Shown here: piece by piece, positions 33,773 through 41,343 of the stretch
Position numbering within the stretch: the first letter of the stretch is position 1
How the letters are laid out: every line of letters begins with the position of its first letter
NCBI RefSeq assembly: GCF_023544465.1
Contig: NZ_JALPVL010000011.1
Coordinates: forward strand, 1-64,000
Direction of reading: 5' to 3'
Origin: Paractinoplanes maris
Lineage (GTDB): Bacteria; Actinomycetota; Actinomycetes; Mycobacteriales; Micromonosporaceae
Length of the DNA stretch: 64,000 nt
Program-made: the position numbers and the translations under genes
Notes under the pieces: model-generated
What the model saw: only the letters and a program-made list of their open reading frames with translations
Databases searched by the model: none
What the model was told of the DNA's origin: nothing

Positions 33773-34465
33773 ATGCCGTTGATCGCGCAAGTTGCCAAGC
33801 GCCTGCTCCTCCCGGTGACCATCCTCTTCGCGGGGATGGTCGGCCTCGGTCTGCTGGTGACCCGGGTGGCTGACCAGGCGTGGCCGCTCACCGCCGAGGA
33901 CGACGTCAACCGCACCCTCGAGACGAACCGGGACGGACCGCTGAACGTCATCAGCGAGATCGTCAGCCTGATCGGCAGCACCCCGGTCATCATCGCGGTC
34001 ACCGGCGTGGCCGCCGCGATCCTCTACCTCAAGCTGCACTCGTGGCGCGAGCCGCTCTATCTGATGCTGGGCGTCACCGCGCAGGCGCTGGTCTTCTTCT
34101 TCACCACCCTGGTGATCGACCGGGAGCGCCCGGGGGTGCACCGGATGGACGACTCGCCGCCCACGTCGAGCTTCCCGTCCGGCCACACCTCGGCCGCGGT
34201 CGCCCTCTACGTCGGCCTGGCCTTCCTGCTCTTCACGCTGCTGCGCCGCGCCTGGGCCAAGCGCCTGGCCTGGCTGCTCGTCCTGGTGCCGATCGGGGTC
34301 GCGTTCGCCCGGCTCTACCGCGGCATGCACCACCCGACCGACGTCACCGCGTCGTTCCTCAACGGCATCACCTGTGTCGCCATCATGGCCCGCGAGGTGC
34401 TGAACCGGGCCGTCGACTGGGCTGTCCCGGCCCGGTTCCGCACGGCGCGGCTAAAGGCTTCCTGA
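33773..34465 (+). CDS. PAP2-family membrane phosphatase with altered C1 motif
   Basis: Second PAP2 protein, 230 aa, with a similar helix pattern. C2 is SFPSGHT and C3 is ARLYRGMHHPTD, both intact. In C1 the sequence is TLVIDRERP, so the canonical lysine of K-x6-RP is Thr. TAGACA lies 7 nt before the ATG (leaderless start). It shares little sequence with the preceding PAP2 protein outside the motifs, so the pair is not a recent duplication. The 3' end overlaps the mannitol dehydrogenase gene by 15 bp. Confidence 0.87.
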   Translation: MPLIAQVAKRLLLPVTILFAGMVGLGLLVTRVADQAWPLTAEDDVNRTLETNRDGPLNVISEIVSLIGSTPVIIAVTGVAAAILYLKLHSWREPLYLMLGVTAQALVFFFTTLVIDRERPGVHRMDDSPPTSSFPSGHTSAAVALYVGLAFLLFTLLRRAWAKRLAWLLVLVPIGVAFARLYRGMHHPTDVTASFLNGITCVAIMAREVLNRAVDWAVPARFRTARLKAS

Positions 34466-35932
34466 CATCACGGCGTCGAGCGTCGCTTTCGCACCGCGGT
34501 CGTGCAGGGCGGCCAGGACCGCGGTGTACGCCGCGACGAAGCGCTCGTTGTCGACGAGGTCGCCGAACAGGTCGCGGTCCTCGAGGAACGCGGTCGGGTT
34601 GTCGCGCTGACGCAGGGCCGCGGCGTTGAGCCGGTCGCGCAGGCGGTCGACGATCTCGATGGGCCGGCCCTGCTCGTCGACACCTTCGTCGTAGCGGGCC
34701 CACGAGGCCACCACCGCGGTGGCCAGCCGGATCTCGCCGCCCGTCTCCAGGTTGTGCCGGATGACCGGGAGCAGCCATTTCGGGATGCGGTCGGAGCTCT
34801 CCGCGCACAGGCGGGCCACCGTGTCCTTGACCTGGGCGTTCGAGAAGCGCTCGATCAGCTGGTGCTGGTATTCGTCCAGGTCGATGCCGGGCACCGGCTC
34901 CAGCGTCGGCTCGGCCTCGCGCTTCATGTAGGCGAGCAGGAACGCGGCGAAAGCCGGGTCGCGGGCCACGTCGTGCACCAGGCGGTAGCCGGACAGGTAG
35001 CCGAAGTAGCACAGCGCCTGGTGTGAGGCGTTGAGCAGGCGCAGCTTCATCAGCTCGTACGGCTCGACGTCGGGCACCACCTGCACGCCGGCGTCCTCCC
35101 AGGCGGGGCGGCCGTCGCCGAAGCTGTCCTCCAGCGCCCACTGGGTGAACGGCTCGCACACCACGGGCCAGCCGTCGTCGACGCCGTAGTGCTTGCGCAC
35201 CTCGTCGCGGTCGTCGTCGGTCGTCACCGGGGTGATGCGGTCGACCATGCTGTTGGGGAAGCGGACGTTCTCCTCGACGTAGGCGCCCAGGTCGGGGTCG
35301 CGCAGCGAGGCGAACGCGACGAAGCTCTTGCGGGCCGCGTCGCCGTTGCCCTGGATGTTGTCGCAGCTCATGATCGTGAAGGCCGGCAGGCCGCGCTCGC
35401 GGCGGCGCTCGATCGCCGCGGTGATCAGGCCGAAGGTCGTCCGCGGCTGGTTGGGCAGCGACAGGTCGTGCTGGACGTCCTTGTTGTCGGCCATGAACTC
35501 GCCGGTGACCGCGTTGAAGTTGTAGCCGCCCTCGGTGACGGTCAGCGACACGATCCGGATCTCGGGCGAGGCCATCTTCTCGATCACGGCGTCCGGGTCG
35601 TCCGGCGCGAACAGGTACTCCTTGATCGAGCCGATCACCCGGGCGTCGAGCGTGCCGTCCGGGCTCTTGACCACCAGCGTGTAGAGGCCGTCCTGCGCGT
35701 CGAGCACCTGCTGCATTCGCCGGTCGGCCGGCATCACCCCGACCCCGCAGATCGCCCAGTCGAGGGCCTTGCCCTCGTTCATCAGGCGGTCCAGATACAT
35801 CGCCTGATGGGCTCGGTGGAAACCGCCCACCCCGAAGTGGACGATCCCGGTGCGCAGGGCACCGCGATCGTACGAGGGGACGGCGAGGTCGGCGGGGAGC
35901 TGGGGCAGGGTCTCGGCGTTGAGGGGCAGCAT
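34451..35932 (-). CDS. Mannitol 2-dehydrogenase family (long-chain polyol dehydrogenase)
   Basis: NAD(P)-dependent polyol/hexuronate dehydrogenase of 493 aa. The N-terminal nucleotide-binding part has IVHFGVGGFHRAHQAMYLD, and the catalytic K-x4-N-x2-H motif lies in LMKLRLLNASHQALC. Length and motifs fit mannitol 2-dehydrogenase (mannitol to fructose); fructuronate reductase is the close alternative. GGAGG lies 9 nt before the ATG. It is alone; no polyol transporter is adjacent. Three GGTTCG repeats upstream (35936, 35952, 35982) may be regulator contacts. Confidence 0.9.
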   Translation of the reverse strand: MLPLNAETLPQLPADLAVPSYDRGALRTGIVHFGVGGFHRAHQAMYLDRLMNEGKALDWAICGVGVMPADRRMQQVLDAQDGLYTLVVKSPDGTLDARVIGSIKEYLFAPDDPDAVIEKMASPEIRIVSLTVTEGGYNFNAVTGEFMADNKDVQHDLSLPNQPRTTFGLITAAIERRRERGLPAFTIMSCDNIQGNGDAARKSFVAFASLRDPDLGAYVEENVRFPNSMVDRITPVTTDDDRDEVRKHYGVDDGWPVVCEPFTQWALEDSFGDGRPAWEDAGVQVVPDVEPYELMKLRLLNASHQALCYFGYLSGYRLVHDVARDPAFAAFLLAYMKREAEPTLEPVPGIDLDEYQHQLIERFSNAQVKDTVARLCAESSDRIPKWLLPVIRHNLETGGEIRLATAVVASWARYDEGVDEQGRPIEIVDRLRDRLNAAALRQRDNPTAFLEDRDLFGDLVDNERFVAAYTAVLAALHDRGAKATLDAVMSGSL

Positions 35933-36145
35933 CGTGGTTCGTCCTCCCGATGGTTCGCAGGATCACCCACAGCATCGCATTGGTTCGTCCCGGTCACCGG
36001 CGACCGAGCATGAGGATCTTGTGCCCGCGGCGGGCACGCCGGCCGCGCCGGTGCGCGGAGCACCGCCCGCCACACCGGGAATCCGATGACCGAGCTTGCC
36101 TCCTTGATGCCCGTTTCCCGTGCGCCGAACCGGTCTGCGGCTTGC

Positions 36146-36151
36146 TAGCGT
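36146..36151 (+). promoter_or_regulatory. Leaderless -10 box (TAGCGT)
   Basis: TAGCGT, then 6 nt, then the ATG at 36158. Confidence 0.6.
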
Positions 36152-36157
36152 GCGCCC

Positions 36158-37414
36158 ATGACAAAGCGGGACGGGCTCGGTCAGCGGGCCGGGGGGATCG
36201 CCTTCGCCGCGGCCGTGGGAGCGCTGGCCGGTGCCTCGATCGCCGGCCGCCGCGGGGCCGGGGCCGGTGCCGTGGCGCTCGCCGTGACCGAGGCGGTGGC
36301 CCGGGCCGGGCAGCGGCCCGGCGAGATCCCGCCGTGGTGGTCGCGGGTCGTGATGAGCGGGGCCCTCGGGGCGATCGGCGGGAAGCTGGCCGGGGCCGGC
36401 CCGGTGCCGACGGGAGTGGCCGCCGGCACGGTGGCCGGCGCCCTCGGGCTCCGCCCGCACAAGGTGGTGCTGGGCCCGGTGGTCGGTGCGGCCGTGGGGA
36501 CGGCGTGGCGGCTGGCCCGGGGCGGGGACGCGCCGCCGGCCGTGGTGGCGGCGAGCGCGGTGGTCGCCTTCCGGGCGCTGTCGGCGGTGCTGTTCCGCGA
36601 GCCCCAGGTGGATCTGCTGGCCGAGCGGGCCGGGGCCGAGGAGCTCCCGTTCGTGGTGCCGCTCGAGGCGCGTACGGGATATGTCGGCACCGGCTATGTG
36701 CGGGAGCTGGCCGAGGTGCTGGGCGGCACGTACGAGGCCGACGCCCGCGACGTGGGGATCGTCGCCTCGCTGGACGACCTGGCCGGCCCGCGGTTCGACC
36801 CGGCCCGGACCGACCCGCTGGTGCGGGAGTTCTACGAGCACACCACCCGGTTCCGGCTCGACATCGTGCCCGAGTGGCGGCTCTGGGTGCGGCCCGGCTA
36901 CCTGCTCTACCGCACGCTTGTGGCACGGCGCCTGGGCCAGGCGAACCTCCCGATGAACCAGCGCGAGACGCTGCGCGGCGTCCGCAGCCGGATCGACACC
37001 ATCACGCCCGAGGGGACCGATCTGATCGGCGTCCGGGGGTGGATCCGCTCCTTCGCCGACACCGACGAGCCGATCTACGTCGGCATCTACACGACCTACC
37101 GGCACGACGGGCACGGCTTCGTGAGTGTCGGCTTCCCGGTGCCGCAGGGCAGCTTCACCGCCACCCTGCAGCCGCTGCCCCGTCCGGATGGTGGCCTGGT
37201 GCTGACCAGCCACAGCGAGCTGACCCACCCCGGGCACTACCTGACCTACGTCGACCCCGGATCCCGCGAGCTCACCACGCTGGCCGTCCCCGGGTTTGCC
37301 GAGCAGCTCGACGTCCACACCGAGGGCGGCCGGTTGCGGGCCGAGCACGCGTTCTCCCTGTACGGACTCCCGTTCCTGGTGCTGCACTACACGATCCACC
37401 GCAAAGCGGACTGA
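36158..37414 (+). CDS. Conserved-looking membrane-anchored protein of unknown function
   Basis: Protein of 418 aa that I do not recognise. Residues 1-150 are Gly/Ala-rich with three or four weak membrane segments (IAFAAAVGALAGASIAG, VVMSGALGAIGGKLAG, VVLGPVVGAAVGTAW). Residues 170-418 form a soluble domain rich in aromatic residues (VPEWRLWVRPGYLLYRTLV, GIYTTYRHDGHGFVSVGFPV), perhaps a beta-barrel or lipid-binding fold. It is leaderless and stands alone between the mannitol dehydrogenase promoter and a convergent GNAT gene, which it abuts without a gap. Confidence 0.75.
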   Translation: MTKRDGLGQRAGGIAFAAAVGALAGASIAGRRGAGAGAVALAVTEAVARAGQRPGEIPPWWSRVVMSGALGAIGGKLAGAGPVPTGVAAGTVAGALGLRPHKVVLGPVVGAAVGTAWRLARGGDAPPAVVAASAVVAFRALSAVLFREPQVDLLAERAGAEELPFVVPLEARTGYVGTGYVRELAEVLGGTYEADARDVGIVASLDDLAGPRFDPARTDPLVREFYEHTTRFRLDIVPEWRLWVRPGYLLYRTLVARRLGQANLPMNQRETLRGVRSRIDTITPEGTDLIGVRGWIRSFADTDEPIYVGIYTTYRHDGHGFVSVGFPVPQGSFTATLQPLPRPDGGLVLTSHSELTHPGHYLTYVDPGSRELTTLAVPGFAEQLDVHTEGGRLRAEHAFSLYGLPFLVLHYTIHRKAD

Positions 37415-37951
37415 CTACCGGTCGGCGGTCAGGGTGATCCAGTAGCGCTTCACCGTGTCCGGCCCGGTGGTGCGGGTGTCCTCGTAGACGCCGCCGTGCT
37501 TCTCGATCGTGCGCGCCGAGGCGATGTTGTCCGGTCGGCAGGTGACCAGCACCCGGTCGAGGCCCAGCGTGCGGGCGGTCTCCAGGGTCCGGCTCAGCGC
37601 CCAGCTCGCGAGGCCCCGGCGCCGGGCGGACGGCCGGATGCCGTAGCCGATGTGGCCGCCCATGTTCAGCAACAGCTCGTTGAGTGAATGGCGCAGGGCG
37701 ACGGCCCCCAGGTATCGGTCGCCCTCGACGATCCAGCGGTAGGTGCAGAGCACCGGCCCGTCACCGAACGGGATCGCGGTTGTCTCCGCGTCGCGCAGCC
37801 GCTCGACCCACGCGGTGAAGTCCGCCGCCGCCTCGAGGATGTCTCCTTCCCGTACGCCGTGACCGTCCATCCGGACGCCGGGCGCCCACTCGTCCCGGGC
37901 CTCGAGCCACGACGCGTGCAGCCGGGCGGTCGGCACGATCAACTCAGTCAT
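37415..37951 (-). CDS. GNAT-family N-acetyltransferase
   Basis: Acetyltransferase of 178 aa. The acetyl-CoA loop is RPSARRRGLASWALSRTL, preceded by GHIGYGI and followed by VTCRPDNIASARTIEKHGG, typical of this group. TAGATT lies 6 nt before the ATG (leaderless). Substrate unknown. It directly abuts the 3' end of the gene to its left, with no room for a terminator. Confidence 0.88.
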   Translation of the reverse strand: MTELIVPTARLHASWLEARDEWAPGVRMDGHGVREGDILEAAADFTAWVERLRDAETTAIPFGDGPVLCTYRWIVEGDRYLGAVALRHSLNELLLNMGGHIGYGIRPSARRRGLASWALSRTLETARTLGLDRVLVTCRPDNIASARTIEKHGGVYEDTRTTGPDTVKRYWITLTADR

Positions 37952-38016
37952 GGCCCGAATCTACGGCCGCTGCCACTGGCCGGGCCGCACCGGCTGGCGC
38001 GGCGGGCTGGCCGTCT

Positions 38017-38022
38017 TACGAT
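38017..38022 (+). promoter_or_regulatory. Leaderless -10 box (TACGAT)
   Basis: TACGAT, then 6 nt, then the ATG at 38029. Confidence 0.6.
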
Positions 38023-38028
38023 CGGCCC

Positions 38029-38871
38029 ATGGGCGCGGTCGGGGTGGCGATGGACGACGGTGTGCGGCTGCGGACGTGGACGACCGGTGCCGGGAGCACT
38101 CCGGTGGTGCTGATCAGCGGCGGGCCCGGGCTGCCCGACTATCTGGGCCCGGTGGCCGCGCTCGCCCGCGACGGGTGCGTGGTGCACCGGTATGACCAGC
38201 GCGGCACCGGTGGGTCGCCCTGGGACGGCCCGCACACGGTCGCCCGTCATGTCCGGGATCTGGTGTCGCTGCTCGACGCGTGGGGGCACGACCGGGTGGT
38301 GCTGGCGGGGCATTCGTACGGGACGAACTTGGCCTCGTATTTTCTGCTGGCCCATCCCGAGCGGGTGGCCGGGATGGTGCCGATCGCCGGGCCGTTCCTG
38401 GAGCCGTGGCGCGAGGCGGACCGGGCCACGCAACGCGAGCGCCGCACCGCTCGGCAGCAGGCCCGGCTGGCGGAGCTCGGTGGCCTGGCGGCGCGCACCG
38501 AAGCCGAGGAGATCGAGTTCCTGGCCCTGTCGTGGTTCACCGATCACGCCGACCGCGCCCGGGCCTGGGAGTGGGCGCTGGCCTCGGCGCGGACCGTGCG
38601 GCCGGTCAACTACACCATGAACGCCCAGCTGAACGCGGCGACGCGAGCCGACCCGCTCGAAGCGCACCTCGACGAGCTCCGCGACCGCCGGCCGCCGGCC
38701 ACGGTGATCATCGGCGGCGCCGGCGACAGCCGTCCGGCCGGAGCCCTGCGCCGCCTGGGCACGCGGCTCGGCTGCGACGTGGTCATCATCCCGGGGGCGG
38801 GTCACGCACCGTGGCTGGAGGCGCCGGAGCAGTTCGGGCCGGCTTTGCGCACCGCGCTGGACCGGACGTGA
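38029..38871 (+). CDS. Alpha/beta hydrolase
   Basis: Serine hydrolase of 280 aa, near the prolyl-aminopeptidase group. The oxyanion region is ISGGPGLPDYL, the RYDQRGTGGS segment is typical, the nucleophile elbow is GHSYGTN, and the catalytic His is in GAGHAPWLE. Substrate unknown. It is leaderless and shares a 4-nt overlap (GTGA) with the phosphotransferase gene downstream, so both probably act on one class of compound. Confidence 0.88.
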   Translation: MGAVGVAMDDGVRLRTWTTGAGSTPVVLISGGPGLPDYLGPVAALARDGCVVHRYDQRGTGGSPWDGPHTVARHVRDLVSLLDAWGHDRVVLAGHSYGTNLASYFLLAHPERVAGMVPIAGPFLEPWREADRATQRERRTARQQARLAELGGLAARTEAEEIEFLALSWFTDHADRARAWEWALASARTVRPVNYTMNAQLNAATRADPLEAHLDELRDRRPPATVIIGGAGDSRPAGALRRLGTRLGCDVVIIPGAGHAPWLEAPEQFGPALRTALDRT

Positions 38872-39722
38872 TCCCCGGTGAGGTGGTGGCCGAGGTCTGT
38901 GCCGCCCTGGGGATCGACGGCGGCGACGCGCGGCTGGTGCAGCACGCGGCCAACGCGCTTTACCGCCTGCCCGGGGCCGGCGTGATGCTCCGGCTGTCGT
39001 CCACGCCCGCCGATCACCTCGTCCGCGTCGCCCGCGAGCTGGCGGTGGCCGGTGTGCCCGTGGCCGAGCTCGTGCCGGACGTGCCCCAGCCGGTGACGGC
39101 CGGAGGCTGGTGGGCCACGGCCTGGGTCCTGCATCCGGCGCTGCCCGGGCGGCTGCCCGCGACCGAGCTCGCCGGTCCACTGGCCGCGCTGCACGCCGTC
39201 CGGGTTCCCGAGGCCCTGCCCGCCTGGGATCTGGCCGGGGCGATCCGCGCGTTCCTGCAACCCGTGCCGCACGACCTTGTGGGCCGCCTGCTGGAGCGCT
39301 GCGACGAGATCGAGCGGGAGCTGGCCACCGTGCGCTGGACGCTGCCGTACGGGACGGTGCACGGCGACGCCCACCCCGGCAACCTGCTGCGGACCGCCGA
39401 CGGCCGGGTCCTGCTCGGCGATCTGGACACTGTCGCCTGGGGACCGCGGGAGGTCGACCTGGCCCCGGCGGCGCACGGGGTCGTCCGGTTCGGGCGGGAC
39501 CGCGGTGCCTATGACGCCCTGGCCGAACGCTACGGCTTCGACCTGCTCGGCGCCCCGTCGTGGCCGGCCCTGCGGCGGCTACGTGATCTGCAACTCGCCG
39601 TCTACCTGCTGCCCCGCCCGCCGGCCGACCCGGTTGATGCCCGCGAGCTCGCCGAGCGCCTGCGGTCGGTGCTCGAGAACGACGAGACCGCGCGCTGGCA
39701 CAGCTATCGAGCCTTCTTCTGA
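38868..39722 (+). CDS. Aminoglycoside phosphotransferase-like kinase (APH family)
   Basis: Small-molecule kinase-fold protein of 284 aa. The catalytic loop is GTVHGDAHPGNLL and the metal site is LLGDLDTVAWGPREVDLA, both as in APH/choline kinases. The start is GTG at 38868 inside the hydrolase stop (GTGA). The family includes antibiotic-resistance enzymes but also metabolic kinases; nothing here proves antibiotic phosphorylation. The 3' end overlaps the small membrane protein gene by 19 bp. Confidence 0.87.
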   Translation: MIPGEVVAEVCAALGIDGGDARLVQHAANALYRLPGAGVMLRLSSTPADHLVRVARELAVAGVPVAELVPDVPQPVTAGGWWATAWVLHPALPGRLPATELAGPLAALHAVRVPEALPAWDLAGAIRAFLQPVPHDLVGRLLERCDEIERELATVRWTLPYGTVHGDAHPGNLLRTADGRVLLGDLDTVAWGPREVDLAPAAHGVVRFGRDRGAYDALAERYGFDLLGAPSWPALRRLRDLQLAVYLLPRPPADPVDARELAERLRSVLENDETARWHSYRAFF

Positions 39723-39913
39723 GCGGGTGCCGGCTGGGTGGCGGTCTTGTCGAGCTCGCGGCCCACCCACGCGTTCAGCGCGAGCACGGCACCGCCGCAG
39801 ACCACCATCACGACGATGATCAGGCCGATCACCCAGGGCCAGCCTCGCCGGTGCGGAGTGTTCGCATGCGAGCCCTCGAACGGCCACTCGGAGTCGTCGC
39901 CCGGATCGTCCAC
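39704..39913 (-). CDS. Small single-pass membrane protein
   Basis: Protein of 69 aa: an acidic, aromatic N-terminus (DDPGDDSEWPFEGSH), one membrane helix (VIGLIIVVMVVCGGAVLAL) and a charged C-terminal tail ending in QKKAR. The GTG start at 39913 is favoured because TACTAT lies 6 nt upstream (leaderless); an upstream ATG at 39952 would overlap the preceding lipoprotein gene. The function is unknown; no homologue is recognised. Confidence 0.65.
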   Translation of the reverse strand: MDDPGDDSEWPFEGSHANTPHRRGWPWVIGLIIVVMVVCGGAVLALNAWVGRELDKTATQPAPAQKKAR

Positions 39914-39929
39914 AAACAGATAGTAGTGG

Positions 39930-41114
39930 CTACTTCCGGAGCGTAGAGCCACTGACCGAGGGTTTGCCCTGCCCGAGGTAGAAGATGCCGGGCAGCCCGG
40001 CAGTCTCGAAGCCGGCGCTCGGGTTGTCCCGCAGCGTCGAGTTGCGGATCCGCAGCCTGCCGGTGCGGTCGTTGCTGACGAAGAACACCGCGCCGCCGCC
40101 CTCGGCCGCCTTGTTGTCCCGGATGACCGTGCCGTCCAGGGTCAGCGTGAACGTGTTGCCGTCGAGGTAGATCGCGCCGCCGCTGCCGCCGCCCGGGGTG
40201 CCGCCGCGAGCCGGGTTGGCTCCGCGCCCGACCGCCGCGTTGCCGGTGAAGACGCTGTTGAGCACCGTCCAGGAGACGCCGATGCTGCTCAGGGCCGCGC
40301 CGTTCGAGCAAACTCCGCCGGTGAAGGTGCTGCCGGCCACGTAGACCGGCCGGTCGCCGCTCTGGTCGAGGGCGCGGACGGCCGCGCCGCCGAGGTCAGG
40401 ACCCGTACGGTCGCAGCGGTTGCCGGTGAAGCGGGAGTTGATCACCGTGAGCCGCCCACCGCGAGCGAAGATCGCGCCGCCGCCTCCGCCCTCCGCGGTC
40501 ACGCCGGTGCTGTTGCCCTGGGTGAAAGCCAGATTCTGGACGGTCAGACGCGGGGTCGCCTGGTCGTCGCAGTGCGAGGTCGTCCACGCCTGGGCCTCGT
40601 CGCACGTGTTCTGGTAGAGGATGCGCCGCTTGCCGGCGCCGCTCAACGTGACCCGCCCGCCCCCGTCGAGCACCACGGTGGAGCTGGTGTTGCGCACCTT
40701 GGCGGTGGCCGTCATCGTGATCGTCACCGGCTCGGGCCCGCAGTCGAAGGTGATCACCCCGCCCTTCGCGACCGCCTTGACCACCGCGGCCGAGGTGCAG
40801 CTCGCCGCGGTGCCGGTGCCGATCGTCCGATCCGGTTTGCTGCTGTCGACCGGCCGCGCCTCCGTCGGCAGCTTGGCCCGGCCGGCCGGGTTACCCGGCT
40901 TGGGCAGGGCCTTCACCGGCTTTTTGGTCACGGACGGCCGGGGCGTCGCACGAGTCGACTTCGGCGGCGCGGCCGAGGCCGGGGCCGGACCCGGGACCGA
41001 ACCCGAGATCGAAGCCGGTGTCGCGGCGGCCGGCGCGGTCGGCTCCGGTTCGTCGGCACAGCCGCTCAGCACCAGGGCCGTCGTCATCAGGATCGCCAGT
41101 CGCCGCTTGAGCAC
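39930..41114 (-). CDS. Lipoprotein with right-handed parallel beta-helix
   Basis: Surface lipoprotein of 394 aa. The signal peptide ends in LSGC (Cys19). A Pro/Ala/Thr/Lys-rich linker (20-90) could span the cell wall. The rest has repeated strands of the pectate-lyase/polymorphic type (TVQNLAFTQGNSTG, GGAIFARGGRLTVINSRFTG, GGAIYLDGNTFTLTLDGTVI, GGAVFFVSN). It probably binds or cleaves an acidic polysaccharide, or is an adhesin; no catalytic residues can be assigned. The tandem hairpin array 81 bp upstream separates it from the glyoxylate genes. Confidence 0.85.
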   Translation of the reverse strand: MLKRRLAILMTTALVLSGCADEPEPTAPAAATPASISGSVPGPAPASAAPPKSTRATPRPSVTKKPVKALPKPGNPAGRAKLPTEARPVDSSKPDRTIGTGTAASCTSAAVVKAVAKGGVITFDCGPEPVTITMTATAKVRNTSSTVVLDGGGRVTLSGAGKRRILYQNTCDEAQAWTTSHCDDQATPRLTVQNLAFTQGNSTGVTAEGGGGGAIFARGGRLTVINSRFTGNRCDRTGPDLGGAAVRALDQSGDRPVYVAGSTFTGGVCSNGAALSSIGVSWTVLNSVFTGNAAVGRGANPARGGTPGGGSGGAIYLDGNTFTLTLDGTVIRDNKAAEGGGAVFFVSNDRTGRLRIRNSTLRDNPSAGFETAGLPGIFYLGQGKPSVSGSTLRK

Positions 41115-41194
41115 CGGCCGACTCTAGGCGCCGCACGGCACCCCCGGAAGGGGTAGTCCGAGCCGATCGCGCCCGGGCCCTGAGACGCGGCGGC

Positions 41195-41334
41195 GCGGAC
41201 CCGGGAACCCCGGGCCCGCGCCGTTCACCGCGGACCCGGAAACCCCGGGCCCGCGCCGTTCACCGCGGACCCGGGAACCCCGGGCCCGCGCCGTTCACCG
41301 CGGACCCGGAAACCCCGGGCCCGCGGTGTTTACC
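41195..41334. repeat. Tandem array of four 35-bp hairpin units
   Basis: Four direct repeats of exactly 35 bp (starting 41195, 41230, 41265, 41300). Units 1 and 3 are identical; units 2 and 4 carry GGAAA for GGGAA, and unit 4 has three more changes near its end. Each unit can fold into a 13-bp stem (left arm GCGCGGACCCGGG, 12 of 13 pairs) with a 4-nt loop. The array starts 10 bp after the malate synthase stop on the minus strand, so it may work as a multiple terminator or mRNA stabiliser. Confidence 0.9.
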
Positions 41335-41343
41335 GCGGCAGGC

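Noticed and set aside
38868..39722. Assignment as an aminoglycoside resistance gene
   Set aside because: Only the general APH fold is visible; nothing fixes an aminoglycoside as substrate.
41195..41334. Possible CRISPR array
   Set aside because: The period is a constant 35 bp without any unique spacers; it is a plain tandem repeat of hairpins.
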